DNA of 64,000 nucleotides, from NCBI GenBank assembly GCA_964427655.1, contig CAYRWE010000001.1, forward strand, positions 45,289 to 109,288, in the 5' to 3' direction. This DNA is from CAVQNQ01 sp964427655 (lineage in GTDB: Bacteria; Acidobacteriota; Terriglobia; Bryobacterales; Bryobacteraceae). Below the pieces are notes generated by a model, which was not told the DNA's origin, made no database searches, and worked only from the letters and a program-made list of their open reading frames with translations. Both the position numbers and the translations under genes were made by a program. This document shows positions 25,450 to 33,244 of this stretch, one piece after another (within the stretch, counting starts at the first letter, position 1; every line of letters starts with the position of its first letter).

Positions 25450-26823
25450 TTAGTTCAAGGCAGCCCACCGAAGCATGACTTCATAAGCCCACTGGGCCCT
25501 GTCAAGGGCAAGGCTTTGGCCGCTGCTGCTCCCGTGCTTAGGATCAGACCACGTAACGTGGGCGCGATATGTGAAACGGTTCCCATACTGGTCGGTCCAG
25601 TTGCTGAATAAGTAGTCGGTCGAGATCGCTGTGATCCCGGCTTGCGCCATAGTAAGCAGCTCGCCAGGATCGGTAATCCCGTTGTGGTTGGTATCTACCC
25701 ACACGCGGAGCTTGGAGAAGATGGCGTCCTGCGCATCTATCTCACCGTCGTGATTCCCCCCGTAGTACGGAAGATCGTACATTTGCAGTGCCTTCAAGCC
25801 AAGGTGACTGGCGGCGCTTCCAGGTTGAGGCGTCAGCGTGCTGAACAGTTCAATACCGTTATCGATCCGGCCATTGCCATTCCGATCCAGAGCTAGCCAT
25901 CCGGTCTTGGACCCAGATGTTGTCCACGCGACACTCTGGGGTGAGCCGTTGCCCAGAAAGTCAAAGGGCACCCCGTGCTGTGCGTCCGTCAGTACGAATC
26001 CAGTGCCGTCAAGGTTGAGAATGACGGGATCATCGAAAATGCATTCGCCCAGCGGGCAGTCTGGGTCGCCGCCGCCGCCACCGCCACCACCACAGTCATC
26101 GTTGTCCAGGCAAGTGAGGCCGTCACATGCGAGGTAGCCGCACGAGCCGCAAGGATCACCCGCGTTTTCCGCGCACCCGCCGCCGTACTGGCAGCAGCCT
26201 CCACTACAGACGCCTTCCACTCCGTTGTTCCAGCATTGCGAGCTGGAGCTGCACTCGGCGTTGCATGAACCGTCGCACAGGACGGTTCCGCAGGCGTAGG
26301 AACCACCCGACGGGGTACAGCTCGCGCCCTGCATCGAGGAACACGATTGACACGTTCCGCTGCCCACACAAAATAGGTTGTTACAGCATGAGGAAGTGCC
26401 GCTGCATGATTGGCCGGAGCCGCCGCAACCTGGCGGCGCCTCAGCGCAATCTGTTGGATCGTACTGCCAACTCCCAGCTATCCACGACGCGGGGCAACTG
26501 TCGCCCTGTGCACAGGTATTGTACCCGCTCTGCTGACAACTATTACCCTCGTTATAGTATACGTTGTAAGTCCCGGTCCCTCCTGAACACTCCCCAGCGG
26601 CTTCCACCGAGCCTACGTTGTTCTGGCAAAAGCCATTATCATAATTTGACGCCCCTCCCTTGCAGGAGTCGCATGGGTTGATCCAGGTGGTTTCCGTCGA
26701 GCTCTGGTCGCAGCAAGTGTTGCCAAAGGTGTACGGGGTTTGGCCCATTCCGGGAGTCTGCGTATCGAGCAGCAGCAGAAGGGCAGCTCCGGTTAACAGC
26801 ATTACTCTCAGAAGCCTTTTCAT
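25450..26823 (-). CDS. secreted cysteine-rich protein with EF-hand-like calcium loops
   Basis: The 457-residue protein has a signal peptide (VMLLTGAALLLLL) and then about 240 residues holding some 34 cysteines in Gly/Ser-rich surroundings (SCCNNLFC, SGGCCQYGGGC), like a disulfide-stapled extracellular domain. A poly-glycine hinge leads to a cysteine-free C-terminal domain with three Dx[DN]xDG-type loops: DRNGNGRIDNGIEL, NHDGEIDAQDAIF and DTNHNGITDPGEL, likely calcium sites. No enzyme motif is visible. It is the last gene of a three-gene unit with a secreted unknown and a thioredoxin-like protein that could handle its disulfides. Confidence 0.7.
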   Translation of the reverse strand: MKRLLRVMLLTGAALLLLLDTQTPGMGQTPYTFGNTCCDQSSTETTWINPCDSCKGGASNYDNGFCQNNVGSVEAAGECSGGTGTYNVYYNEGNSCQQSGYNTCAQGDSCPASWIAGSWQYDPTDCAEAPPGCGGSGQSCSGTSSCCNNLFCVGSGTCQSCSSMQGASCTPSGGSYACGTVLCDGSCNAECSSSSQCWNNGVEGVCSGGCCQYGGGCAENAGDPCGSCGYLACDGLTCLDNDDCGGGGGGGGDPDCPLGECIFDDPVILNLDGTGFVLTDAQHGVPFDFLGNGSPQSVAWTTSGSKTGWLALDRNGNGRIDNGIELFSTLTPQPGSAASHLGLKALQMYDLPYYGGNHDGEIDAQDAIFSKLRVWVDTNHNGITDPGELLTMAQAGITAISTDYLFSNWTDQYGNRFTYRAHVTWSDPKHGSSSGQSLALDRAQWAYEVMLRWAALN

Positions 26824-26844
26824 AGCTCTTTCTCCCGCACCGGA

Positions 26845-27579
26845 TTATTGCTGGTCACTCCACCCGGGGCTACCCGGCCAGATCCAATCCATATCGCCGG
26901 GAAAGTAATCCGGACCCATGCGCCGCCAAGTGAGTGTTTGAGAATCGGGCATCCTGTACCCGCCGCCCCACCGCAGGCCGTCTGCGAAGTATACAAGACC
27001 GAAGTCGATAGTCATCTTCGTAAGCGTCGCGAGGGGCACATGGGGCTGTATACCGCTGATGTAATTGTCCAAGCTAACCGCAAGCACTTGGCCCGGTCCG
27101 AAAGATATCGGCTTGGAGTCCACCGGCAGCCGCAGGGGTCTGCCGTTCTCAAAGGCGGCAGCCGATGGAACACGGCCGAGAGTCAGTGCATACATGTAGC
27201 GGGGCGTGGTCCGGCCATCCCCGGTTTCCGGGAAACTGAAGTGCATCGACATGTAGACAACTCTCCCTCGTGTTGTCCGGTTCAACACGCAGACAGTAAG
27301 ATTCCCGACCCAGTCGTCATCCGCCTGAAACGGCGTCATGGGATCGGGCGCGGTGCCTATGGGTTTTGCCCAGCGGCCCGCCTGCACCACTACGTTCCCA
27401 AGAGTGACCTTAGTTATCACCACGGGTTCGGTCTTAGTCGCTATATGAAACTGAACTATTCTCTCGGCCTGTGCCGCGCACGCAACTCCCGGCCAGAGGT
27501 ACAGAGCGGCCAGCCAGAGCGGGATACCAAGCCCCCGGCCGGCTCGCCTAGCTTTCGATCGTATAGACGTTTCGAACAT
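26845..27579 (-). CDS. secreted protein of unknown function
   Basis: The 244-residue protein has a signal peptide (LWLAALYLWPGVACA) followed by a beta-rich chain with no paired-cysteine or catalytic pattern that I recognise. The C-terminal 60 residues are unusually rich in Trp, Tyr, Gly and Pro (WGGGYRMP, WIWPGSPGW). It lies four bases after the thioredoxin-like gene and 21 bases before the cysteine-rich gene, so the three are almost certainly co-transcribed. Confidence 0.6.
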   Translation of the reverse strand: MFETSIRSKARRAGRGLGIPLWLAALYLWPGVACAAQAERIVQFHIATKTEPVVITKVTLGNVVVQAGRWAKPIGTAPDPMTPFQADDDWVGNLTVCVLNRTTRGRVVYMSMHFSFPETGDGRTTPRYMYALTLGRVPSAAAFENGRPLRLPVDSKPISFGPGQVLAVSLDNYISGIQPHVPLATLTKMTIDFGLVYFADGLRWGGGYRMPDSQTLTWRRMGPDYFPGDMDWIWPGSPGWSDQQ

Positions 27580-27583
27580 ATAG

Positions 27584-28102
27584 CTATCCTTTGCCGAGGG
27601 CAGTCAGCACCTGCTCCTCCTGCTCGGGTGCGAGCTTCCCGACCCATACTTTCGTTACGGCCCCAGCGCCGTTGACCAGGAATAGAGTTGGCGTCCCCCG
27701 CACGCCGATGTCTCCCATTGTCACCTGCTTAATCTGATCAACGTGGACGCCCGCCCCCTCCAAGTATTGCTGCGCTGTAGACACCGGTTGCGGCAGGACT
27801 GCAACTGTTTTTAAACCGCTCCCAACTGCTCCCCGAAGCTTACGGTAAAACGGGGTGCTCTCCTGGCAGAAGTGGCACTGTGTAGAAATAGCCAGGACGA
27901 GCGTCCGTCCGTTCTTCTTCCAGTCTATTCCTGGAACCCGGCCCTCCAGGTTCGTGCCCACGACCGTCTCCCCCAACATCTGTGGTCGTTTGGGTGCCCG
28001 GGTTGGGACGAAGTAAATCTTAATTAGAGCGGCCGACAGCAATACGGCCACCACAACGGTTGCAACATTTGCCGTAGCTTCGAGCTTACCTTGTAAGGTC
28101 AT
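27584..28102 (-). CDS. membrane-anchored thioredoxin-like protein
   Basis: The 172-residue protein has one N-terminal transmembrane helix (ANVATVVVAVLLSAALIKIYF) and an extracytoplasmic thioredoxin fold with the redox motif CHFC in STQCHFCQES and the cis-proline loop GTPTLF. The layout is that of TlpA/ResA-type thiol-disulfide proteins. It is first in a three-gene unit whose last gene encodes a protein with about 34 cysteines, so an oxidase or isomerase role for that substrate is a reasonable inference. Confidence 0.75.
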   Translation of the reverse strand: MTLQGKLEATANVATVVVAVLLSAALIKIYFVPTRAPKRPQMLGETVVGTNLEGRVPGIDWKKNGRTLVLAISTQCHFCQESTPFYRKLRGAVGSGLKTVAVLPQPVSTAQQYLEGAGVHVDQIKQVTMGDIGVRGTPTLFLVNGAGAVTKVWVGKLAPEQEEQVLTALGKG

Positions 28103-28461
28103 AAGTCAGTAGTCACACTCCATCTGCCAGTCCGAGGCGATGAGTAATACGTATACTCAACGGCGAGAATGCCGCAACATGCTATGCGTGTAAATCGGGT
28201 CTTTACCTACTTTTGCCAGCCAGCTCATGCAGGTAATAAAAGTCCTCTAAATGCTTCTATTATGTGTATCGAGCAGGAACTCCCCGGATGGGTAGGTCAA
28301 AGTACTAAAGTGGTCCCCTGAGGCGGGTTGACAACGTGCTCATCGAAGCTCCGGGACGGCACGGCCCTCCAATCATACTCGCCGCAGCGGCGCTACGGAC
28401 GATCTTCGGTATTACGGGCGCGGCAAGAGCACTTTGATACGCAGGATGCTCGCAATCACCC
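28103..28461. other. intergenic region upstream of the thioredoxin-like gene
   Basis: No gene is supported here. The stretch is visibly richer in A and T than its surroundings. It holds an imperfect palindrome GAGTAATACGTATACTC at 28142-28158, about 40 bases from the divergent start at 28102, which might be a regulatory site. Confidence 0.4.
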
Positions 28462-28510
28462 GCTAAGCCGCCGCACGACGCGCGCGTACGCTGCGAACTT
28501 ATCCGACGAT
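28462..28510 (+). repeat. direct repeat, right copy (partner at 25293-25345)
   Basis: This 49-base copy is the right boundary of the 3.1 kb cysteine-rich module and runs into the 3' end of the vapC remnant, which lacks its normal C-terminal third. The arrangement suggests that insertion or recombination at this repeat replaced the end of vapC. Confidence 0.6.
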
Positions 28511-28751
28511 CTCCACCGCGAGCAGGCATGCTACCCGCTCCAACAGCGCCATCGCTTCGTCCGGAGCCACCACCTCGGGCGTGAAGGTGGGATTCGACGA
28601 GATGCGCACAAACCCGGTCTGCGTGATCGGGCACGTCCGGAAAGCAGCCGCCCCCTTTTGCTCGAACCGAGCCAGCGCTTCCCGATGGTGGACGTGGTTC
28701 GGCCATGCCAAGGCCAGAAGCACATTGGTATCAGGCAGATAAGGGCTTCAC
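28499..28751 (-). pseudogene. vapC: vapC-like PIN-domain toxin, frameshifted and truncated
   Basis: The frame encodes the PIN-domain ribonuclease pattern PDTNVLLALAWPNHVHH and TCPITQTGFVRISSNP, typical of VapC toxins. GTG 28751 overlaps the antitoxin stop (GTGA) exactly as in intact vapBC pairs, but an extra T in the run CCCTTATCTG shifts the frame after three codons; without it the protein would begin MKPYLPDTNV. The frame then stops at 28499 after about 80 residues instead of about 130, so the last catalytic acidic residue is missing. The gene should be non-functional unless frameshifting restores the start. Confidence 0.7.
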
Positions 28752-28972
28752 GGCTGGTCTTCGGCCTCGATCGCGCGCTCCAAAGTGATGGGCGCGGCGT
28801 CCGGTGCCACCGAGAAGCACCGGAACGCCCTATGGCTGTCGATCCGTGCGGCCCGCTGGAGTCCTCTGCCAAGCAACTCGACCAGCGCAGCTTCCAGCGA
28901 GATCCGCTTGCCGACGGCAAAGGACCTCACGCTTTCATAGAGATCGTCCGGCAGATTCAGGGTGGTTCGCAT
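28748..28972 (-). CDS. vapB: VapB-type antitoxin
   Basis: The 74-residue protein begins with the ribbon-helix-helix-like MRTTLNLPDDLYESVRSFA, the DNA-binding end of VapB/CopG antitoxins; the C-terminus would wrap around the toxin. It is intact, although its partner vapC directly downstream is broken. Such an antitoxin may persist as an autoregulator or may neutralise related toxins elsewhere. Confidence 0.75.
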   Translation of the reverse strand: MRTTLNLPDDLYESVRSFAVGKRISLEAALVELLGRGLQRAARIDSHRAFRCFSVAPDAAPITLERAIEAEDQP

Positions 28973-29004
28973 CTCGATACCTGCCGATCATGATGACATG
29001 CCCC

Positions 29005-30558
29005 TCAACGCGCCTGATAAGCGCCCGCGTCGGGCTCCGTGCCGCGCGGACGGCGCGTCAGGTCGGTGGGCGGCGCATCGGAGGCCAGCGCGAGGCCGAT
29101 CGCCGGGCTGTCTTCCCGCAGCGTGAAATCGTAATTTTCCGGCTTCTTGTACCACGCCGGATCTACGGCGCGAAACAGCGGGTCGCGCTTTACGTTCCCG
29201 CCTTTGCGATCGTCGCCCGCATCCAGAGCGGCGAAATCGTCGTCGGCGCCGTTCACATTCACGTAGGCTTCGCCGCCACTGTCCCACAACACATTGCTGC
29301 GGATGGTGGCGGTCTTCATGTATTGGCCCTGCACGAAGCGGAAGATCGAGTAACTCTGGGTGACGAAGATGTTATTCACGAACTTGAGGTTGTCGAAGCT
29401 CACCGGGAAGCCGCCGCTGTCGATAGCGATGGCGGGCTGGCTGATGTCCGCGCCCGCGGGGTCCTTGCCGCCCACCCAGCAGGTGTTGTTGACGAAGGCG
29501 ATGTTTTTCTGATCCCAGGGATCGATATGGCTGGCGTGGTCGCCGGGGTAATCGAACAGCACCAGGCAGTTCCGCCCGTTGCCGAACATCAGGTTGTCGC
29601 TCACCACGGTATCGGAAACTCCCTCGGTAAACGAAAGCGCCGAGAGGGTATTGGAGTGAATGATGTTGGACTCGACCACCATGCCAGTGACGCGGCCGTT
29701 GTGCTGGAAGCCGTTGTAACTCGCGCCGTAGATCAGGTTGTGGCGCAGCGTGATGTTACTGTTGGGCTTCTCGCGCGCGCCGAGATAGATGCCGTGTTCG
29801 AGCGTGGTGTCGTGAAACACCGAGTGTTCGATGAGGATGTTGGCGAGGCCGTTCATCCCCAGCATGCCGCGTGCGCGCTGGCGCACTTCCACGTTGCGGA
29901 AGGTCACGTTCGACGACGGATCGCCGAAGAACACGCCCTCGCCCAGCCCGTTGACGGTGTTCTGGAGGATCAGCCCATCGATGACGATGTTGCTCTGGCC
30001 CACGAACTCGATGCCGTTCAGGCGCTGATCGAGGATGACCTTCTCCCCGGGATAGGCCATCAGGACGATCGGCTTGGCCGTCGTCCCGCTGGTCGCCAGC
30101 ACCGGATGATCGGGATACGTGCCGGCCCGCCAGATGACCGCGTCGCCTGCCTTCACCATCTCGCCGACATGCTCCCAGGAACGGTACGGCCGCGCTTCGT
30201 CGTCCGGGCGGCCATGCGCATCGTTCCCGTCGATGGCGATGTAGATGCGCCGCTGCGGACGATATCCGAGGTGCGCCAGCAGCGCCGCGGTGTTGCCGTA
30301 TTTGGCCAGGGCCGTGGCCGGCGTATTCACAGCCGGGTCCTGGTCGTCGGCATCGGGGCCCAGCGGCGACCCCGGCCCGTAGCCGTCGCAATCCCAATCG
30401 ATCATGGTCGCAGTGGTGCAGCCCGGGCCTTTGGCCGGACGGCTCTCTCCGCCAAAGGCGGCCGCCAGGACGAAGAGCAGCGGCACAACCGCCCACGGAC
30501 GTAACGGATTTCCGCCGCCGCCGTTCCGGCCGGCGGGGCAGGCTAAAGCATGCCCCAC
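29005..30558 (-). CDS. secreted parallel beta-helix protein, paralogue without Ig-like repeats
   Basis: From GTG 30558 the protein has 517 residues. A signal peptide (WAVVPLLFVLAAAF) precedes the same acidic metal-binding loop (DWDCDGYGPG, DADDQDP) and the same beta-helix as the protein at 12044, with long identical stretches such as GQSNIVIDGLILQN and NNTCWVGG. It ends after the helix (PDAGAYQ) and lacks the Ig-like repeats. It is the last gene of the polymer-assembly operon, 17 bases after the glycosyltransferase, which points to action on the exported polysaccharide, for example as lyase or epimerase. The REP-like palindrome covers the start codon region. Confidence 0.75.
   Translation of the reverse strand: MGHALACPAGRNGGGGNPLRPWAVVPLLFVLAAAFGGESRPAKGPGCTTATMIDWDCDGYGPGSPLGPDADDQDPAVNTPATALAKYGNTAALLAHLGYRPQRRIYIAIDGNDAHGRPDDEARPYRSWEHVGEMVKAGDAVIWRAGTYPDHPVLATSGTTAKPIVLMAYPGEKVILDQRLNGIEFVGQSNIVIDGLILQNTVNGLGEGVFFGDPSSNVTFRNVEVRQRARGMLGMNGLANILIEHSVFHDTTLEHGIYLGAREKPNSNITLRHNLIYGASYNGFQHNGRVTGMVVESNIIHSNTLSALSFTEGVSDTVVSDNLMFGNGRNCLVLFDYPGDHASHIDPWDQKNIAFVNNTCWVGGKDPAGADISQPAIAIDSGGFPVSFDNLKFVNNIFVTQSYSIFRFVQGQYMKTATIRSNVLWDSGGEAYVNVNGADDDFAALDAGDDRKGGNVKRDPLFRAVDPAWYKKPENYDFTLREDSPAIGLALASDAPPTDLTRRPRGTEPDAGAYQAR
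30535..30556. repeat. REP-like palindrome, copy 2
   Basis: Arms GGCAGGCT and AGCATGCC pair with one mismatch around AA, and the flanking GG/CC extends the stem. It is the second copy of the element at 14505-14525 and again abuts the GTG start of a beta-helix gene. Confidence 0.55.
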
Positions 30559-30575
30559 CTTGCATAATCGCCGCA

Positions 30576-31781
30576 CTACGCTACGCTCCTCGCTCCACCC
30601 GGTATCGGGCGCCCCGCCGCCGCGTTCTCCAACTCCACGATCACTTCCCGCGCCACGCGGTCCCAGGTCCGCGCGCCCGCGCGGGCCGCTACGGCCGCCG
30701 CGTCCCACTGGGCCGCCAGCGCGCCGGCCAGGGCCTCTTCGAGCGCCGCCTGGTCGTCGCGCGGGACGACCGCCCCATAGGCCGATGAGGGAATCAGTTC
30801 CGGCACGGCGCCCACGTCTGTGGCTACCACAGGCGTGCCGCAAGCCAGGCTCTCATGCACTACGTTGGGCCAGCCTTCGCGTTGGCTGGCCAGGCAGAAG
30901 ACGTCGCAGGCGCACATGTACTCGGCCAGCCGCGCGGCCTTCACCACGCCCAGGAAATGCACGCGCTCCGCCACTCCGCGCTCGGCCGCCAGCGTGCGCA
31001 ATCCGGCGGCATAGCGCGAGCCGCCTTCGCGCCCGGGGGCGCCGGCGATGAACAGCTCCGCGGCAATGCCCCGCCGGCGCAGGTTCGCCAGAGCCTCAAT
31101 CGCCCGGTGATGGCCCTTCTCCCGGATCAGATTGCCGGCCGTCAGGATCGCCTTCGTGCTGGAGGGAATGCCCAGGCGCGCGCGGGCCGCCTCCCGGTCG
31201 CGCGGATGAAACACGGCCGCATCCACGCCGTTGGGCACTTTGACGGCGCGCAGCGGATCGACTCCCAGGTCCAGGGCCAACTGACGCAGCCGCTCCGAGA
31301 CCGCAATCACGCGGGCCGCCCGCCGCAGCGCCCAGCCCATGAAGAACCGGCGCAGCGGATAGCGGCTGTGAACCGCCTCGCTCCCGCGCAGCGTCACCAC
31401 GAACGGACGGCGGCAGGCCATAGCCAGCAGAGCCGCGGCGAACGCTTCGGGATGGCCGAAGTGCGCGTCGATCACATCGAAGTTTTCCCGGCCGATGCGC
31501 AGCGCGCAGGGCAGCGATTGCAGAAACAGCAGGAAGCCGTTCAGCGCGCCGCCTCCGGGCAGGGAGATCCAGCGCGGGCGATAGATTTCCAGCGATCCTT
31601 CGCGCCGCCAGGCCGGCACCGCCGCGGAAGTCCGCCGCCGGTAATCCCAGCGCGCCACCGGCGCCAGCACCCGGACTTTTTCGATTTGCCCCACGCGCTC
31701 CAGACGGCTTCTCACGAACGATCCGGAGTGCGGCGCCGCCGGGCTGGGGAAAACCGTCGTGAAACTCAGAATGCCATTCAT
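30576..31781 (-). CDS. GT4-family glycosyltransferase
   Basis: The 401-residue protein has the GT4 fold: an acceptor-domain loop FPSPAAPHSGSFVRSRL, the hinge KVPNGVDAAVFHP, AILTAGNLIREKGHHRA in the donor domain and SQREGWPNVVHESLACG with the catalytic glutamate pair. The start is taken as the ATG that overlaps the flippase stop (ATGA); a GTG eight codons upstream is possible. It probably adds one sugar to the repeat unit or decorates the polymer. Confidence 0.85.
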   Translation of the reverse strand: MNGILSFTTVFPSPAAPHSGSFVRSRLERVGQIEKVRVLAPVARWDYRRRTSAAVPAWRREGSLEIYRPRWISLPGGGALNGFLLFLQSLPCALRIGRENFDVIDAHFGHPEAFAAALLAMACRRPFVVTLRGSEAVHSRYPLRRFFMGWALRRAARVIAVSERLRQLALDLGVDPLRAVKVPNGVDAAVFHPRDREAARARLGIPSSTKAILTAGNLIREKGHHRAIEALANLRRRGIAAELFIAGAPGREGGSRYAAGLRTLAAERGVAERVHFLGVVKAARLAEYMCACDVFCLASQREGWPNVVHESLACGTPVVATDVGAVPELIPSSAYGAVVPRDDQAALEEALAGALAAQWDAAAVAARAGARTWDRVAREVIVELENAAAGRPIPGGARSVA

Positions 31782-33244
31782 GACGCTCCCGCAGCCCTCT
31801 GCCACACGTACACGCGCAACTCTTTCACGGTCTGGATCTCGTCGCGCGTGAAGAAGCCGGAGGCCACCAGCAGGACCGCGTACAGGACCAGGCTCGCCGC
31901 GCCCACCAGCAATTGTCCGGTTACGCCTTCAGGCGCAGCGATCAGCGCCACCGCCACGGCCGCCACGGCGCTCGCCCCGATCTTCACCAGGCGCCCGGTT
32001 TCGTAAGGATATTTCTTGATGCCCTGCGATTTCCAGTAAGAGAACGCCGCCAGGGCCACGAAAGCGATCAGCGTGGCCGCCGCCGCACCCCACATCTTGA
32101 AACGGGGAATCAGCAGGATGTACGCCGCCAGGCAAAACAGGCTGCCTACCGTACTGGTCTGCGCGTCGCTGCCGGTCCGGTTCTCCATCAGGAAGACGTT
32201 GCGGAACTGGTCGCCCAAGCCCCGAATCACATAGGCCGCGACAATCAAAGGGATAAATTGGGAGGCGCTGCGGAAGGCCGGCGTGGTCAGCAGGTTCAGC
32301 GCCGGACGGCTCAGCACCGCGATCGCCACCCCCGCGCTGCTCAGCGCCAGGAACACGTACGTGCACACCCGCGCATTGATGGCTTTGCCGTCATCGCCGC
32401 GCACAATCTGGTACATCTGCGAGGTCCAGTAAGTGGTGAACGGCAGTTGCACGTAGCTGATGAGCATTCCCAGCTTGTAGGCCAGCGAATAGATGCCCAC
32501 GTCGGCCAGCGAAGCCGACCGCTGCAGGAAGAAGCGGTCGCCGTAGTGGATCACCAGCATGGCTACACCGCCGACGCCGATCGGAAAAGCATAAGCGGCC
32601 ATACGCCGGCACAGCGCCCAGTCGAATACCAGGCGGGTGCTCGAGAACACCGCCGCCGCGATCCCCACGAGCAGCGTGCCGGACGCCACCAGCGTGCTCC
32701 ACAGAATGGCCTTCATGCCCATCGACCACACCGCCAGGAACCAGACGTTGCAGAAGATCGATACCGCCAGGCGCGCCGAGAGGCAGATCGTGAAGAGAGT
32801 CGATTGGTTCCTCACACGCAGATAGGCCAGCCCCACTTCGAGCGGCATCGCCATCACGAAATTCAGGAACAGCAGATGGAAATAAGGCGTATAGGCGGTG
32901 GTTCGGAAGACCACCTCTCCCAGCGGTCCCGAAAACAGGATCCCGCCCAGCGCCCCGAGCGCGCCCATGACCAATGCCGAAACCAGCGCCGTGGTGGCCG
33001 CACGGTCGCGGCCCTCCTCGGTCGTCTCGGCGGCATAGAAATAGCACAGGGCGTCCCCCAGGCGCGAACCCAGTAGCGAACTCAGCACGTAGGAGGTGAG
33101 ATCCAGCAGTTCCAGCACGCCGTAATCGGCCGGGCTGAGGTAGCGTGTATAGATGGGCAGCAAGAAGAAGCTGCACATCTTCCCCAAAATCACCGGCACC
33201 GAATAGGCGGCGCTATGCCGCAATAGGGACCGGAACGAGCTCAA
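31778..33244 (-). CDS. polysaccharide flippase (Wzx/MATE-type)
   Basis: The 488-residue integral membrane protein has about fourteen hydrophobic helices, starting SAAYSVPVILGKMCSFFLLP, and the ITRYLSPADYG-like first loop of the polysaccharide transporter family. It should move undecaprenyl-linked repeat units across the inner membrane. The frame is open much further upstream, but the start is best placed at TTG 33244, which overlaps the preceding stop as TTGA; the upstream part is out-of-frame reading of the ligase gene. Confidence 0.85.
   Translation of the reverse strand: MSSFRSLLRHSAAYSVPVILGKMCSFFLLPIYTRYLSPADYGVLELLDLTSYVLSSLLGSRLGDALCYFYAAETTEEGRDRAATTALVSALVMGALGALGGILFSGPLGEVVFRTTAYTPYFHLLFLNFVMAMPLEVGLAYLRVRNQSTLFTICLSARLAVSIFCNVWFLAVWSMGMKAILWSTLVASGTLLVGIAAAVFSSTRLVFDWALCRRMAAYAFPIGVGGVAMLVIHYGDRFFLQRSASLADVGIYSLAYKLGMLISYVQLPFTTYWTSQMYQIVRGDDGKAINARVCTYVFLALSSAGVAIAVLSRPALNLLTTPAFRSASQFIPLIVAAYVIRGLGDQFRNVFLMENRTGSDAQTSTVGSLFCLAAYILLIPRFKMWGAAAATLIAFVALAAFSYWKSQGIKKYPYETGRLVKIGASAVAAVAVALIAAPEGVTGQLLVGAASLVLYAVLLVASGFFTRDEIQTVKELRVYVWQRAAGAS

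Noticed and set aside
29005..30504. Long plus-strand frame opposite the second beta-helix gene
   Set aside because: It mirrors the shadow opposite the first beta-helix gene because the two genes are paralogous, so its persistence is explained by the other strand.
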